Below, piece after piece: positions 23,722 through 35,527 of a stretch of 64,000 nucleotides of DNA. Both the position numbers and the translations under genes were made by a program. Position 1 is the stretch's first letter; every line of letters begins with the position of its first letter. The notes below the pieces were generated by a model. The model was given only the letters and a program-made list of their open reading frames with translations. It searched no databases and was not told the origin of the DNA. Origin of the DNA: Chamaecrista fasciculata (Eukaryota > Streptophyta > Magnoliopsida > Fabales > Fabaceae); assembly GCA_003254925.1 (NCBI GenBank), contig QANZ01005877.1:1-64000 (forward strand). Reading direction: 5' to 3'.

Positions 23722-24001
23722 TATCTAAAAGATGATTGACCCTAGGGCACAATCTCCATCAATTTTATACTGATTAAGTAATTTAATTTCGTGATTACGA
23801 ATGAGAATATACTTGGATCACTGTTTAAATGTGGTAATCAGTGATGAGTCGGATTATTCACATGATTATTGGGCAAAGACCCACAACCTGATAGTATTAG
23901 TAATTGTCCAATTGAAATTGCTAATTTAGATATTGAATTATTTTGTGGCAAAGTTTAAATGATATACTTAACAATCATATTTTTGATTAGTTTATCAGAT
24001 T

Positions 24002-24122
24002 GGCAAAAGACCCTTTCGTGCCCCTAACGTTTCACATTGGGGGCATAATTGACATAGAACAAACGTTAGGGGTATAACTGAAACTGACCCAAAACATTAA
24101 GGTTACGAAAGGGTCTTTTGCC
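24002..24122. mobile_element. 121-bp MITE with 17-bp perfect inverted ends
   Basis: It starts GGCAAAAGACCCTTTCGT and ends with ACGAAAGGGTCTTTTGCC. The flanks TATCAGATT and TATCAAATT match at 8 of 9 positions, which fits a MULE-type target duplication. The element is too short to code. Confidence 0.75.
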
Positions 24123-24389
24123 TATCAAATTTTATCTAATATTTATTTTAAATTTGAATTAAATTCAAATATTTGATAACAAAGATATCTCTTTAAGGAT
24201 TTTCTCCTATTTATTAAAAATCCATCTATATAAGGGTTTCTCTCTCCTAAACATGATAACCATAATATTCATAACTCTCTTGACTTCTCTAGATTAGTAA
24301 ATTTACATATGTTATTTTGTTTATTTCTCCCAATATATTTTGAAGATTTGTTATTTATATAATTTGCTTAATCCCTAATTTTCTTTCAC

Positions 24390-27300
24390 TTATAACAATA
24401 ACACGGCAGCAAACGACATTATGACGGTGGCGAAAAATCTAGCAGCTCCAAGTGAAGAAGTAGTAGCATGGGAATTTTGTGGAGGAGGGCTGGCAACACC
24501 TGTGGGAGACGCCGCCATAGAAGGAGGAGTTGCGGCGGATGGCGAGGTGGCAGCTGCGGCAGCAATGACGTTGATGGAGAACTTTTGGCCGGCGTGGCAG
24601 TGGCCGGCAAATCCACAGATGAAGTAATGCTCGCCGGAGTTGTTGAGAGTGATCCTCACGGGTGAGTCGTTGGAAATAGAAAGAGGGGAAGTGCTGTTGC
24701 ATGAATCATAATTTGATTTTGTTACCTCTGCCACGTTGTGCTGATTCTTCTGGAAGTTGAATACTGCCACAAATTGTAATTTAAACTCAGTTAGCTCAAT
24801 CACATTGCAAAATCAATATATATATATATATAAAAGCTTAAGTTAAAGAAAGTTATGATATATTTAAAAGTTAAAAGGATAGATAAATGAAGAGAAGAGA
24901 TCGAAATAAAAGGAAAAAGATGGAATGAAATTATTAACTTCTTCTAATCATGTCTTTAATTTAAATATTAATGTCTTTTTATAAAAAGAATTAATTCAAA
25001 TATGTCTTTTTATTCTAATCATTATCTTAGAATTTTAAGTTATCTTTATCATCTAAGATATAATTCAAATATGTCAAGTAATTTAGTACAAAAGTACAAC
25101 TATAAGGTCAATTTTAGTTGGATTCTCAAAATTTTTTAAGATAATTATACCATCAATTTTTTTTTTGTCAATTATACCCCTAATTTGATAGTACAATTAA
25201 TTTAAAAGTAAAATATTGAGATATAATTGATTAAAAAAAACTTTTAAAAATATAATTAAAACTGAGTTGATGCTTTTCAAATATCAAATTTGAAAATATC
25301 AAAAGTACTTTTGCTTTTAGTATTATTTAAGTATATTATCTTTGATAATAAATTTTTTCACTAATAAAAAATACAAAACAAGTCCAATACTCTAAGGGTC
25401 AGTTCGTTTCTGTTTTTTTAAAAATTTGTTTTGATTATAATCATAGTTTGATTATAATCAAAGTTGATTATTTTTGTAGTGGTGTTTGGATGATTGTTGA
25501 TTATTTGGTGTGAAATTATTAAAATGGGTATGTAATGATTGTGGTAGGTGGATAAAAAGTAAGGAAATTGATAAATTGTATAGGGGTATAAATGGAAGAA
25601 AAAGTTGGAAAAAGTAAGATGTGATTTGATTATAATAAAAGTGTGTTTGGATGTGATTGTTGTTTGGAAAAAAATCAGAAATGTTACTATTTGCCTTGAA
25701 AAGCGTGAAATTTTGATTATTTTTGTGTGCAAGTGGGGGGATGATTATCCAAATCGGTGCACCGTTTCATTTTTGCCTACGAAATGGTGCACCAAAAAGG
25801 ACTAAAATGTCTTCTTGTTGCTCGACATTCGGTGCACCAGCGAAGAATTCGGTGCATCGATTCGCAGCAGATGAGAGAGAAGATAAAAACTGAAGCGGAC
25901 CCGAAATTTTTTTCCAATTTGGCATAAATCTCTCTCTCTCGCTCTTTCTTCTCCCCCATCTCGCTCTTTTTTCCAATTCCCAAATCCACAATTCCGGCCA
26001 AATCCGATTGTATCCTTCGCCTGTAACCAACCTTCTGCTTCCCAAACACTCATTCACGCTCTCCCAAACCCCAGGTCAAATCGCAAGAAAGGGCACCGCT
26101 AAAGAAAACATTGATGATGGTGGGAATAAGACCGTTGAATTGGGTATTTCTTGTGGGCTTTTTCATTCGTCTTTGATTGTCGATGGTACTCTTTGATTGT
26201 CGAAATGTGTATGCTATTTAGTTTCTGTCGAGATCGAAAACGAAATTTTGCTGTGATGTAAATTTTCTGTCGAGTAAGAAATTAAATCTAAAACGAAATC
26301 GAAAACGAAATCTAAATTTTCTGTCGAAAAATCAAATCTGAAACGAAATCGAAATCGGCAGCGAGCTACAAGAACAACACCAATGACGCCGACAGAGACA
26401 AAGCGATTGCTCAGTACAGTGCCGATGTTGGAATTTTGGCCGAGTTTGAGGATTCTACGGTTTCTGGAAAATCATTTGATTATTCTAATGGATATTTGGG
26501 CAAAATAACATTTTAGCCCAAACACAAAAATGGATATTTACAAACTGACCCAATTTTAAAGTAAATGACTATTTTGCCCTTTGTGATTGGGGATTGAATG
26601 TATTAGAGTATAGGTAATTATAGGTTTATGTATAGGGGTATAAGTGTAATTGAGTGTGTTTGATTATTTAAAAATCATGATTATAATTGAATCAGGAAAA
26701 AAAAATGTAAACGAACATGTTTATTATGATTATAATCAAAACAGATTATAATCAAAACGGAAAGGGCCTAAATTAATTGAGGCAAAACATGAAATAGATG
26801 AGAAATAAAGAAAAACTTGATGGTAGCAATGAGTTGAAGAAGTTGTTAGATTGTTACCTAGGATGTCTCCGACCTTGAAGGATTTATCAGAAGCCCAGGT
26901 TTGATAAAAAGAAGAACTAGAAGGGACAGCCCATCCGGATTTGTCTCCTACAGTATAAGTTACAGATCCAATGGATGAGGATGGAGAAGTTGAAGGTGAT
27001 GGTGAAGGAGAAGAAGTTTGAGGTTTTTTGGTAACATTAATGGCTAATTTCAGACCAAGCGAACAATGAGATCCGAAAGTGCATATGTAACATTGCTCCC
27101 CTGTTTCATTCAGATTCACATTTGCAGGACCACTTGTGATTGTAAATATGGTGTTGTTTCCACTACCATTGCATGCATCATAACCTGCTTTTGTTACCTT
27201 AACTACGTTGTGTTGCCCAGTCGAGAAGTTGAACACTGCAACATTCATCCAAAGAATTTGATCAGAAACCCAAATTGCAAGAGTTTGACAAATCTTTATA

Positions 27301-28091
27301 TTATTTGGAGGGGACGACAGTTAGTTTTTAATTTCTCATTCTGGTCTCCCTTTTTACTATGGAATATTTTGAGTAGATAATATTTATTTGACTAATTAGT
27401 TCAAATTTAAGGACCAAATCATCATTACAAATTAAATAATTGATAATTAAAATATTTCACGGACCAAATCATATATTTCGATTATTCATAGTCTAATTAG
27501 TTGACTTTATATAAATTAAAATATCAAATAGTAAGTTTTCTCGAAATATAATCTTTTAAGCTCTAATTGAAGATTAAAATATATAAAGAAAAGGAAGAAA
27601 AGAGGAGTGAGAGAGTGACACATCTTTACTTTATCTAAGAAGTTATATTAGTGGAGAAACTAATGAGTAATTAATTTTAATTTTTATTTTTTTTTTTATA
27701 AATTTCAAATATTTTAAATTGTATTTTTTATAGAAGTTGTTATTTAAATAACGAAATAGAATTATTTAAGGAGTTAATCTTATTCTATCTCCCTTCCTTT
27801 CTTCAATTATTCGAACAAATTTTGAAAAGTTACATACTCCACAATCAATTGAATTATTAGTTTACTCTAAAAGATATAAAATAAATCAAAAAAAATTGTT
27901 TAGTTACCAAGAGTGTCGCCTTGGGTAAAGGTTTGATTAGAAGCCCAAGTGGTGTAGGTTGAAGCACCACCAGAAGGGATGGTCCAACCGGTGGAGCCAC
28001 CCACCACGTGTTGGGTCTGAGCCACTGAGCCATGAAGGAACATGGCTAATGCTAGCACAACACCAACTACAAAATTAAGCTTGCTTGCCAT
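24390..28091 (-). CDS. Phytocyanin gene 3: two-domain, Leu at the domain 1 axial position, Harbinger in intron 2
   Basis: Exons are 28091-27908, 27235-26858 and 24763-24390 (311 residues). Signal peptide, domain 1, Ser/Pro linker, domain 2, Ala/Ser/Pro tail and GPI-type C-terminus ending in VLLL are all in frame. Domain 1 has His70, Cys113 and His118 with Leu123 in place of Gln or Met, and an extra Cys110 (EQCYIC where paralogues have EQYYIC). Domain 2 keeps His196, Cys237, His242 and Gln247. Intron 2 is 2094 bp because it holds a 1373-bp Harbinger-type element (25396-26768) and a MITE-like segment (about 25090-25320). The 3' side abuts a foreign block (21294-24369), so the terminator region differs from genes 1 and 2. 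Whether the long intron is spliced properly is unknown. Confidence 0.85.
25396..26768. mobile_element. PIF/Harbinger-type element in intron 2 of gene 3, carrying host-like fragments
   Basis: Ends are GGGTCAGTTCGTTT and, inverted, GGCCCTTTCCGTTT, with TAA on both sides (25393-25395 and 26769-26771), the 3-bp duplication of PIF/Harbinger. The paralogous intron of gene 1 shows an uninterrupted 'aatctaaattaat' site (about 2408). Both subterminal regions are rich in 'gattataatc' words. No transposase is seen. Plus-strand coding scraps near 26091-26195 (ELGISCGLFHSSLIVDG, RCC1-repeat-like) and 26365-26465 (YKNNTNDADRDKAIAQYSAD) suggest captured gene pieces. Confidence 0.75.
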
Positions 28092-28222
28092 GGTTATTAG
28101 CTTTATGTGTTCTTGAAGGTCAGGTGACCCCTGTTTTCTACCACTATTAAATCTTCTTAGTGTTTCCTCCCTTCAATTAGATTAGAGAAACTCACATGAG
28201 AGGATAGTCTCTTGGGTGTATA

Positions 28223-28231
28223 ATATATATA
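28223..28231 (-). promoter_or_regulatory. TATA region of phytocyanin gene 3
   Basis: 'atatatata' followed upstream by the conserved GGGTGGAGGAGCC block, about 135 bases before the ATG. Confidence 0.45.
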
Positions 28232-28681
28232 GGGTGGAGGAGCCTATTCCAAATCCTACTAGGGAAAGCTCATAAGTTATAATCACAAGAAGTCAAAAAT
28301 ATTTGGTCAATAACTATTTTTAGTAATTTTTTTAAAATCAGATTTTTTTTATTAAAAAATATTTGGTCAATAACTATTTCTACCCCTATATATAAAAAAA
28401 CAGTAATCTTTGTTAAATTTCCATGTTTACCCAAACTAACATTATAAAAACAAATATTGATATTTTCCAAATAAATACCTAAATAATTATACAAAATAAT
28501 CGAAATAGAAACACTAAATCTACTATTTGGTCCCTAAAGTTACACTAAGTTAGCTAATTAGTTTTTAAATGAACGAAATACATGATTTTGTCCTTGAATT
28601 TGTACTGATTTTATATTTTTTGGTCCCTAAATTTATACTTTTTTTGTTTGCCTGACCTTTAATTTAAACTTAATTAATATT

Positions 28682-28682
28682 N
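28682..28682. other. Single-N gap at a repeat discontinuity
   Basis: The sequence left of the N continues differently in the parallel copies at about 31950 and 38725, and the sequence to the right is the start of the LTR-like block. An unknown length of DNA is probably missing. Confidence 0.7.
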
Positions 28683-30109
28683 TGAGATAAGTGATCACTC
28701 CAATTTATACTATGCTTTCTAAAGGTCTTTTGTGGTGTTTTATAGTGTTTTTATAGCTCATTTGAGTAGTTTTGGCCTCTAGATAGATTTATTTGAGTCA
28801 TTGTTCTACAATTGTAATTTGGTCTTTTTATCGTCTTAAAGTGTAGTTTTCTGAAGATTTAATTGTTTAATTGTATTGATCTTTTATCTTGATATATTAT
28901 ACACTTCTCTTGATGCAATTGTAAGTTTGAAGGAGCCAAATCCCACAGGAATCAAATGGAAGAGGCCAGAGATCGAAACAAATCATCAAGTTGGAAGTGA
29001 AACAGAGACGAAACACCACTTTTATAACATCTGTTGTTGGTTTGCCGCTTCATGCCTTTCTGGCGAAGTCTGGACTGTAGCGTCTATCGATGGCTCGCCG
29101 GGGACCAAAATCGCATTTTCTACACTAATTGCAATTTCGGACCTGATTCGTTGCCCAACTTAAAAGAATCGGTACCCATGACCTAAGACCCAAAAAGTAA
29201 CCTATTTTCGACCTAATAGAAGTCACATCCATTCACAGACACATCAGCCCCCACTCCCCACTTTTCACTCCTCCCAAACATCCAAAACCCTCATCCCATC
29301 TTCTCCATCTCCATCTTCCATGGCTTCTCTAAGGTTTGGTGGGGTTGAGATCTCCTTCCATCACACAATGCGTGGCTAGGAACCTCGGCTTGGAGTAGGA
29401 TGACACGGCTTGAGCACCGGTTCTTCTATATATCTAGGGAGTTTTTCATGTTCTTACATTTTCGTTAGGATTTCATTTGTCTAGTCTTAGATGATGAATT
29501 TTTTGATGTAATTGTGGGATTTGATTTGGATTCTTAGCTTGTATTTGAATTATCTTCATTGACCCATAGTTGTAACTCTTTGTTAAAAGCTCTTGTGATT
29601 ATGATGATTTGTGATTATCCTCAATTGCAATTGTTGAATTGTTGAGTAGTTTAGCTAGAATTTGAATTTGCCTTTGTTATTAGAAGGTTTTTGCTGATTT
29701 TTTTTAATTGCTTGGATGAGAGCTAAATGAATGAATTAACGAACCTAAGTCTTTGTGTTTACAAGACTAATTTTGAAATGGCTAATATGAGAAAGTTTTC
29801 ATTATCAATTTTGTACAATGATATGACAAGTCATCCCAACTTCGAGCATTTTATCATATAGTCCTTTGCTTAGTTTAACTTTCTCTTAAGTATAGATTAA
29901 TTGCTTTTCGTATTAACTTTTATCAAACACCTTAAAATCATTAGTTTTAGTCCTTTTTGTTAGTTTTTAGTTGCCATTGCAATCTTTTCCTTTGAGCTTG
30001 AACCGTTGAACTCCACATACCTAGAGTCCTTAAGAGACACGACCCAGTGAGCATCACTAGCTATATTTTAAACTGGTATTTTTAGTGCGCTTTATGACAG
30101 ACACAATCA
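28683..30109. mobile_element. LTR-like block, copy A (full length, about 1.43 kb)
   Basis: Runs from TGAGATAAGTGATCA to GACAGACACAATCA, a TG…CA layout. It contains 'tctccatcttccatggcttc' and a short unfulfilled ORF (MASLRFGG…), 'gtagtttagctagaatttg', 'gagacacgacccagtgagca' and a terminal 'gtgcgctttatgacag'. This matches my recollection of gypsy-type LTR or LARD sequence, but no polymerase gene is present. The ORF at 28876-29163 is a by-product and not conserved as protein. Confidence 0.55.
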
Positions 30110-30312
30110 ATAAGAATCTCTAAACTAATGATAATTGTTTTTTGTGAGAAAACTAATGATAATTTTCATACCAAAAAACTATTCTATTATGATTATGATC
30201 TTGAAAGGAGTTAATTTTATTTTAATTGATTTTAAATTTTGATATATAAATTTAGATTATTATAACGAATATTGTGAGATAATAAAAGTAATAATTTTAT
30301 TTATTTATTTAT

Positions 30313-31369
30313 TTATTTGGTAACATTAATAGTCAATTTAAGACCAAGTGAACAGTGAGATGTAAAAGTGCAAATATAATACTGCTCCCCTATTTCATTC
30401 AGTTTCACATTCGCAGGACCAGTCGTGATCGTAAATATGGCGTTGTTCCCACTTCCATCACACGCGTCAAAACCCGCTTTTGTCACCTTCACCACGTTGT
30501 GTTGCCCAGTCGAGAAGTTGAATACTGTAACATTCATCCAAATTTACCGAATAATTTTATCAGAAAACCCAAATTGCAAGAATAAAACATCTAAACTAAT
30601 AAGTGCATCTTAAAAATATCACTTTAGTTGCTAGAAAAATCTCTAAAATTTAAAAATATATAATATAATCTTTAGAGAACTTAACAATATACTCTTTAAC
30701 TTCATGAAGAAGACTAAGTAAAAAAGAAAAGAATTACTATTTAGTCCCTCAATTTATGTCGAGGCAATTAGTTAATCCCTGAATAATTAAAATATACTAC
30801 TCAGTATTTAAATTATTGTAAATTGTCAACGAATTGGTTCTCATGTCAAATTCAAGTATCAAATAATATAAATTTAGTACAAATCCAAGGCTAAAATAGA
30901 ATAAATTTAGTACAAATTTAGAAACCAGAAAATATAAAATTAGTTCAAATTCTGGGATTAAATCATCACTAGGGACCAAATAGTTCAGAATTGAAATATT
31001 TCAGAGATCAAATAGTTTATTTTAATTATTTAAAAATTGATTAGTTGATCTGTATAAATTCAGAGATCAAATAATAAATTTTCTTTAAGTAAAATCTTTT
31101 AAACTATGTTTGAATGGGAGATTAAAGAATAAAAAAAACGGAAGAGAAGAGGAGTGACACATGTTTTGTTTTAGTTCCTTACCAAGAGTGTCGCCTTGGG
31201 TGAAGGTCTGGTTAGAAGCCCAAGTGGTGTAGGTTGAAGCACCACCGGTAGGGGTGGTCCAGCCGGTGGAGTCACCAACCACATGTTGGGTCTGAGCCAT
31301 TGAGCCATGAAGGGACATGGCTAATAATACCAGAACAACAGCAACCGCAAAATTGAGCTTGCTTGCCAT
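30313..31369 (-). CDS. Phytocyanin gene 4: truncated single-domain form
   Basis: Two exons, 31369-31183 and 30524-30313, encode 132 residues. A 25-residue signal peptide (…HGSMA) is followed by one cupredoxin domain with His71, Cys114, His119 and Leu124 in the axial position, and disulfide Cys84-Cys120. The reading frame stops right after INVTK because exon 2 joins an AAAT repeat; linker, domain 2 and GPI tail are absent. The copper-site loop reads CTFTSHC, and NEIGEQ replaces NETGEQ, which removes one N-glycosylation sequon. Expected to be a soluble secreted protein if expressed. Exon junctions and promoter look intact. It could also be a non-functional remnant. Confidence 0.82.
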
Positions 31370-31500
31370 GTTATTAGCTTTATGTGTTCTTGAAGGTCAG
31401 GTGGCCCCTGTTTTCTACCACTATAAAATCTTCTTAGTGTTTCCTCCCTTCAATTAGATTAGAGAAACTCAAGTGAGAGGAGAGTCTCTTGGGTGTATAA

Positions 31501-31508
31501 TATATATA
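31501..31508 (-). promoter_or_regulatory. TATA region of phytocyanin gene 4
   Basis: TATATATA, 132-139 bases upstream of the ATG, in the conserved block with GGGTGGAGGAGCC. Confidence 0.45.
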
Positions 31509-32600
31509 GGGTGGAGGAGCCTATTCCAAATCCTACTAGGTAAAGCTCATAAGTCATAATCACAAAAAGTCAAAAATATTTGGTCAATAACTATTTTTAG
31601 TAATTTTTTAAAATCAGATTTTTTTTATTAAAAAATATTTGGTCAATAACTATTTCTACCCCTATATATAAAAAAACAGTAATCTTTGTTAAATTTCCAT
31701 GTTTACCCAAACTAACATTATAAAAACAAATTTTGATATTTTCAAAATAAATACCTAAATAATTATACAAAATAATCGAAATAGAAACACAAAATCTACT
31801 ATTTGGTCCCTAAAGTTACACTAAGTTAGCTAATTAGTTTTTAAATGAACGAAATACATGATTTTGTCCTTGAATTTGTACTGATTTTATATTTTTTGGT
31901 CCCTAAATTTATACTTTTTTTGTTTTCCTGACCTTTAATTTATACTTAATTAATATTTTTTTATCTCTGAATTTGTACTAATGTTTTTATCCCTAAATTT
32001 GACCCAAGGACTTAATTATTAACAATTAAAATAATTCGAGAAATAAGTCATATATTTAAATTATTCATAGACAAATTAAGTAATGACATTTAGTAATAAA
32101 TTTAGTCATATAATTGATTTGACTAGTCATAAACATACACATGTCCTTGGATAAATTTAGTCCCTGAATAGTCATATATTTTTAATATATTTTGACCATA
32201 GCATACATATTTTGATTTGATCAATTAAGAAAAACATTTAGTAATAAATTTTGGTTTGAAATTAGTCTTAAATTTGTTTATTTTTAATTATTTTGATTTG
32301 AGGAAAATACATTATAATTAATGATTATCAATTTTGTCCTAAATCACCTTTTAATATTATTCATGCATATTCATTTCAATTAATTCATTTTAGAATGCAA
32401 ATTAAATAGTCACACTTTGAATTTATCATTCAAACTAATATTTTACTCATAGTGTTCAATACTAATTTTACTCTTTTTAATAAAGACATAATTATGGCTC
32501 TAGAACCTTAGTTAAAATAGCTTTTCATCCATTATAAATGTAAATCTACGTAAAATGAAAAATCATAATTGTTTGATGTTGTAAAAAAATTTTAAAATGT

Positions 32601-33533
32601 AAAGAATCGATACCCACATGACCTAAGACCCAAAAAAGTAACCTATTTTCGACCTAATAGAAGCCACATTCATTAACACACACATCAGCCTCCACTCCCC
32701 ACTTTTCTCTCCTCCCAAACATCCAAAACCCTTGTCCCATCTTCTCTATCTTCATCTTCCATGGCTTCTCTGAGGTTTGGTAGGACTGAGGTCGCCTTCC
32801 ATCACACCATGTATGACTAAGAACCTCGACTTGGAGTAGGATGACACGGCTTCAGCACCGATTCTTCTATCTAGGGAGTTTTTCATGTTCTTACATTTTC
32901 ATTAGCATTTCATTTGTCTAGTCTTAGATGATGAATTTTCTGATGTAATTGTGGGATTTGATTTGGATTCTAAGCTTGTATTTGAATTATCTTCACATTG
33001 ACCCATAGTTGTAACTCTTTATTAAAAGCTCTTGTGATTATGATGATTTGTGATTATCCTCAATTGCAATTGTTGAGTAGTTTAGCTAGAATCTGAATTT
33101 GCCTTGGATTTTTGAAGGTTTGTTGGTGATTTTGTTTAGTTGCTTGGTTGAGAGCTAAATGAATGAATTGATGAACCTAAGTCATTGTGTTTACAAGGCT
33201 AATTTTGAAATGGCTAATATGAGAAAGTTTTCATTATCAATTTTGTGCAATGATATGCCAAGTCATCCCAACTCTGAGCATTATATCATATAGTCCTTTG
33301 CTTAGTTTAATTTTCTCTTAAGTATTGACAAATTTCTTTTAGTATTAACTTTTATCAAACACCTTAAAATCAGTACTTTTAGTCCTTTTTATTAGTTTTT
33401 AGTTGCCATTGCAATCTTTTCCTTTGAACTTAAACCGTTGAACTCCACATACTTGTAAGAGACACGACCCAGTGAGCATCACTAGCTATATTTTAAATCG
33501 TCTTTTTGGTGCGCTTTATGACAGGCACGATCA
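32601..33533. mobile_element. LTR-like block, copy B (5' truncated)
   Basis: Starts inside the block at 'aaagaatcgatacccac' and runs to 'gacaggcacgatcaataag'. The first 500 bases of copy A are missing, replaced by about 700 bases of AT-rich flank. Located between genes 4 and 5. Confidence 0.55.
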
Positions 33534-33742
33534 ATAAGTATCTCTAAACTAATGATAATTTTTTTTTTGGTGAGAAAACTAATGATAATTTTCATACCAA
33601 AAGACTATATTCTGCTATGATTACGATCTTGAAAGGAGTTAATTTTATTTTAATTGATTTTTAAATTTTAATATTTAAATTTAGATTATGATAACGAATA
33701 TTGTGAGATAATAAAAGTAATAATTTTATTTTATTTATTTAT

Positions 33743-34797
33743 TTATTTGGTAACATTAATAGCCAATTTCAAACCAAGTGAACAGTGAGATGCAAAAGTG
33801 CAAATATAATACTGCTCCCCTGTTTCATTTAGTTTCACATTCGCAGGACCACTTGTGATTGTAAATATGGCGTTGTTCCCACTACCATCGCACGCATCAA
33901 AACCCGCTTTTGTCACCTTCACCACGTTGTGTTGCCCAGTCGAGAAGTTGAACACTGTAACATGCATTCATCCAAATTTACCAAATAATTTTATCAGAAA
34001 ACCCAAATTGCAAGAATAAAACATCTAAACTAATAATTGGATCTTAAAAATATCACTTTAGTTTATAGAACAATCTCTAAAATTTTAAAATATATAATTT
34101 AATCTTTAAAGAACTTAACAATATATCTTTCACTTCATAAAGAAGACTAAGTAAAAAAGAAAAAAAGTACTATTTAGTCCCTCAATTTATGTCGAGACAA
34201 TTAATTAATCCTTGAATAATTAAATTATACTACTCAGTATTTACAACGATTTGGTTCTCTGGTCAAATTCAAGTATCAAATAATATAAATTTAGTACAAA
34301 TCCAAGGATAAAGTAGCATAAATTTAGTACAAATTTAGAGACCAGAAAATATAAAATTAGTTCAAATTTAGGGATTAAATCGTCAGTAAGGACCAAAGTC
34401 CAAATAGTTGATAATTAAAATATTTCAGAGATCAAATTGTTTATTTTAATTATTTAGAAACTGATTAGTTGACCTGTGTACATTCAGAGACCAAATAATA
34501 AATTTTGTTTTAAGTAAAATATTTTAAACTATGTTTAAATGGAAGATTAAAGAATAAAAAAAATGTAAGGGAAGAGAAGTGACACATCTTTTGTTTTAGT
34601 TGCTTATTACCAAGAGTGTCACCTTGGGTGAAGGTCTGGTTAGAAGCCCAAGTGGTGTAGGTTGAAGCACCACCGGAAGGGGTGGTCCAGCCAGAGGAGT
34701 CACCCACCACATGTTGGGTTTGAGCCACTGAGCCATGAAGGAACATGGCTAATGCTAGCAGAACAACAGCAACTGCAAAATTAAGCTTGCTTGCCAT
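33743..34797 (-). CDS. Phytocyanin gene 5: truncated single-domain form
   Basis: Exons 34797-34611 and 33954-33743 (132 residues). The signal peptide ends HGSVA, and the mature part starts QTQHVVGDSSGW. The single cupredoxin domain has His71, Cys114, His119 and Leu124. It terminates at INVTK followed by TAA in an AAAT run. The intron donor has an extra TAA triplet (GTAATAAGC) compared with gene 7 (GTAAGC), still a legal donor. Almost identical to gene 7 because both lie in the 6.78-kb duplication. Confidence 0.82.
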
Positions 34798-34924
34798 GTT
34801 TTTAGCCTTATGTGTTCTTGAAGGTCAGGTGGCCCCTATTTTCTACCACTATAAAATCTTCTCAGTGTTTCCTCCCTTCAATTAGATTAGAGAAACTCAA
34901 GTGAGAGGAGAGTCTCTTGGGTGC

Positions 34925-34939
34925 ATATATATATATATA
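34925..34939 (-). promoter_or_regulatory. TATA region of phytocyanin gene 5
   Basis: A longer (AT)n run than in genes 4 and 6, about 130-140 bases upstream of the ATG, with GGCGG instead of GGGTGG next to it. Confidence 0.4.
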
Positions 34940-35527
34940 AGGCGGAGGAGCCTATTCCAAATCCTACTAGGTAAAGTTCATAATCACAAAAAGTCAAAAA
35001 TATTTGGTCAATAATTTTTTTTTAGTAATTTTTTTAAAATCAGTTTTTTTATTAAATCTTTTAAAGAAAAAGATAAACATGTAGGGTGCGTTTGGTAAGC
35101 TGTCATCTCAGATGTCGTAGTATTTCAGATGTTGTGGTATGTGATATCATAGTATAAAATACATGATATTTATAATATCCACGTTTGGTTTGACAATAAT
35201 AGATATCAAAGATGTAAGATGCATTTGTTTGTCATTCTCTTGTGAATAATATCAATGTTTTTTAAATTTTCACGTTTACCCCTATTAACACCTTAAAAAT
35301 ATATATTGATATTTTCAAAATAAATATATAATTATACAAAAAAAAACTATATTCATTTATATTTCTATAGGAAAAATATATTATTTTATAATACTGATAA
35401 ATAATTAAATTATAATAATATAGTAAGTGATTAATAAATGAAAAGGCGCGAAATATTGGCGTCATAATAGAAAAAGAAAGACGAAATGTTCTATTTGGTC
35501 CCTAAAGTTACATCAAGATAACTAATT

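Larger units (their letters stand above)
28744..35527. repeat. Segmental duplication, copy 1 (6784 bp, genes 4 and 5)
   Basis: Collinear with 35528-42300 at a constant offset of 6771-6784 bases, with only scattered differences. The internal junction lies at 35527/35528, where 'aactaattagt' runs directly into 'gtgtttttata', with short AGT microhomology. Unequal crossing over between LTR-like blocks or flanks would give this structure. Confidence 0.9.

Noticed and set aside
24439..24702. Alternate-frame ORFs over exon 3 of genes 1-3
   Set aside because: They are out-of-frame readings of the Pro/Ser/Ala-rich tail; only the frame joined to the cupredoxin domain has splice support.
28876..29163. 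95-codon ORF in the LTR-like block, repeated at 35660-35947
   Set aside because: It is present only because the block is duplicated; copy F has a different frame there and no protein family is recognisable.
30355..30585. Plus-strand ORFs opposite exon 2 of phytocyanin genes, recurring at 37126, 40562 and 52994
   Set aside because: They mirror the conserved coding strand; the minus frame has the copper ligands and splice sites.
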